Positions 63,475 through 64,000 of a stretch of DNA of 64,000 nt are shown here, one piece after another. Under the pieces are notes generated by a model. The model worked only from the letters and a program-made list of their open reading frames with translations. It had not been told where the DNA came from and did not search any database. How positions within the stretch are numbered: the first letter of the stretch is position 1; each line of letters starts with the position of its first letter. A program made the translations under genes and the position numbers. The stretch is from Clostridiales bacterium (GTDB taxonomy: Bacteria; Bacillota; Clostridia; Christensenellales; Aristaeellaceae), in contig SVGT01000004.1 in NCBI GenBank assembly GCA_015056175.1, positions 43,175 through 107,174 of the forward strand. The letters are read 5' to 3'.

Positions 63475-63577
63475 CCCGGTGGCGCCGAGGACGTCGCCAC
63501 CGCCAGCCCGGGGCGCTAAAAACAGTCCACCGGACTGTTTTTGCCCTGTGCGCAGGGACGCGCCCTTCGAATCCCGC
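63465..63577. repeat. 113-base structured unit with 10-base inverted ends
   Basis: GCGGGATTCG (63465-63474) and CGAATCCCGC (63568-63577) bound it. Inside are a GGTGGCG / CGCCACC hairpin and the perfect AAAAACAGTCC / GGACTGTTTTT hairpin (63518-63542), which would also act as a terminator in both directions. It contains no gene. Confidence 0.7.
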
Positions 63578-63586
63578 AACTCCTTA

Positions 63587-63648
63587 TCAATAAAAAACCG
63601 GCATACCCTTCTGGGTATACCGGTTTTTGGTCGAAGTGGCGGGATTCG
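63587..63648 (-). repeat. tandem repeat copy 2
   Basis: Same 62 bases as copy 1 apart from one base; joined directly to the larger tRNA-Pro fragment. Confidence 0.8.
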
Positions 63649-63672
63649 AACCCGCGGCCTTTTGGTCCCGAA
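63628..63672 (-). tRNA. tRNA-Pro(CGG) 3' fragment, probable attachment site
   Basis: Minus strand: anticodon loop TTCGGGA (anticodon CGG), 3' stem, variable loop, T arm GCGGG-TTCGAAT-CCCGC, acceptor CACTTCG, A73 and CCA. G72 would pair with C1, as in proline tRNAs. The 5' half is missing: the bases before the loop cannot pair with the anticodon stem, and no D arm follows. This is how a tRNA looks at the distal end of an integrated element. Confidence 0.75.
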
Positions 63673-63851
63673 ATCGAACTGATGTTCTTGTATGTCTTTT
63701 CATGTCGGCAGTGTTATAAGAAGGAAACCCTGCTAAATGACATGGACAGACATGGAAAAACACATTTAGTTGCCGTTTCGTTGCAACAAATCGATGATAC
63801 GAACCAAAGACAATGCAAGACTCGGATGCAACCTTGCATGAAGAATGACCA
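63673..63851. other. AT-richer non-coding junction DNA
   Basis: No convincing gene. G+C is about 42-43% in the 120 bases 63721-63840 that I counted, clearly below the coding regions to the left. Confidence 0.55.
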
Positions 63852-64000
63852 TCAAAACCACTCGAAGTACGCATACAAATCCTTATTCCCGGATTTGAAA
63901 ACAGCAACTGTATAGCCATCATTCTTATACTTTGCATACAAAAGATTCAACCTTGCCTTTACGCCAGCATCTTCCTGCTCAGCATTTGTCAGCCATACCT
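63852..64000 (-). CDS. C-terminal end of an unidentified protein, 5' end outside window
   Basis: The last 49 codons of a minus-strand frame that enters from beyond the window and ends with TGA at 63852-63854. The visible residues include VWLTNAEQEDAGVKARLNLL, then YAKYKNDGYTVAVFKSGNKD and the end LYAYFEWF. I do not recognise it with certainty; short proteins of this general look occur on conjugative elements of Clostridia, which fits the tRNA junction beside it, but that is from memory. Confidence 0.5.
   Translation of the reverse strand, partial: VWLTNAEQEDAGVKARLNLLYAKYKNDGYTVAVFKSGNKDLYAYFEWF

Noticed and set aside
63628..63710. A complete tRNA gene at this place
   Set aside because: The anticodon stem 5' strand, D arm and acceptor 5' strand are absent.
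63541..63937. Short frames on both strands across the tRNA fragment and repeats
   Set aside because: They translate tRNA and hairpin DNA (for example the tRNA T-arm), a well-known false gene type.
1..64000. CRISPR array, rRNA operon or replication origin
   Set aside because: No regularly spaced repeats, rRNA signatures or DnaA-box clusters were seen.

Overview
The window looks like the chromosome of an endospore-forming, G+C-rich member of the Clostridia. The evidence is the dense set of sporulation and germination genes (spoIVA, a gerA-type operon, spoVAA-AB-AC-AD-AE, gpr, spoIIP, a CotH-family gene), T-box leaders in front of tyrS and ileS, the yloU-fakA-recG cluster and Gram-positive type promoters. 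I cannot name the species. There are no rRNA genes and no CRISPR array. The only tRNA sequence I see is a 3' fragment at the right end.

Layout: 1-6.7 kb (minus) holds an MrfA-type helicase cut by the window edge, preceded by a CotH / DUF4956 / VTC cluster (surface kinase-like protein, membrane protein, polyphosphate polymerase-like protein). 6.9-14.7 kb (plus) holds spoIVA, two small genes, a gerA-gerB-gerC germinant receptor operon with a sigma-G-like promoter, and pfkA. 14.8-18.5 kb (minus) is a CUT1-type sugar ABC transporter (two permeases and a binding protein) behind a good sigma-A promoter. 18.7-21.7 kb (minus) is the five-gene spoVA operon with a sigma-G-like promoter. 21.8-24 kb (minus) is yigZ-tyrS with a tyrosine T-box.

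24-40 kb: a GT2 glycosyltransferase (plus), then on the minus strand rpoC, rpoB (with a strongly acidic C-terminal tail), recG, fakA, yloU and glgP, then an SDR epimerase (plus). rpoBC is detached from the usual ribosomal-protein neighbours, and its -35 box lies inside the recG terminator. 40.5-48.8 kb holds an HPr-like protein lacking the catalytic histidine, murG, a T-box plus type-2 ileS, an Ala/Glu-rich coiled-coil membrane protein and an EF-G-like GTPase. 49-55 kb holds murI, spoIIP and gpr (minus) and a radical-SAM/DUF512 protein with der and plsY (plus).

55-63.2 kb is metabolic and regulatory: an ArsR/DUF2087-controlled four-gene operon with a pair of near-identical 20-bp repeats around its promoter, a Gfo/Idh oxidoreductase, a DEAD-box helicase, purC, a DUF3793 gene behind two GTTAG-type palindromes, and a sugar isomerase with a glycerophosphodiesterase. 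The last 600 bases hold a tandem tRNA-end and hairpin repeat, and the 3' 45 bases of a tRNA-Pro(CGG) gene joined to visibly AT-richer DNA. This is most simply read as the end of an integrated mobile element that continues beyond the window.
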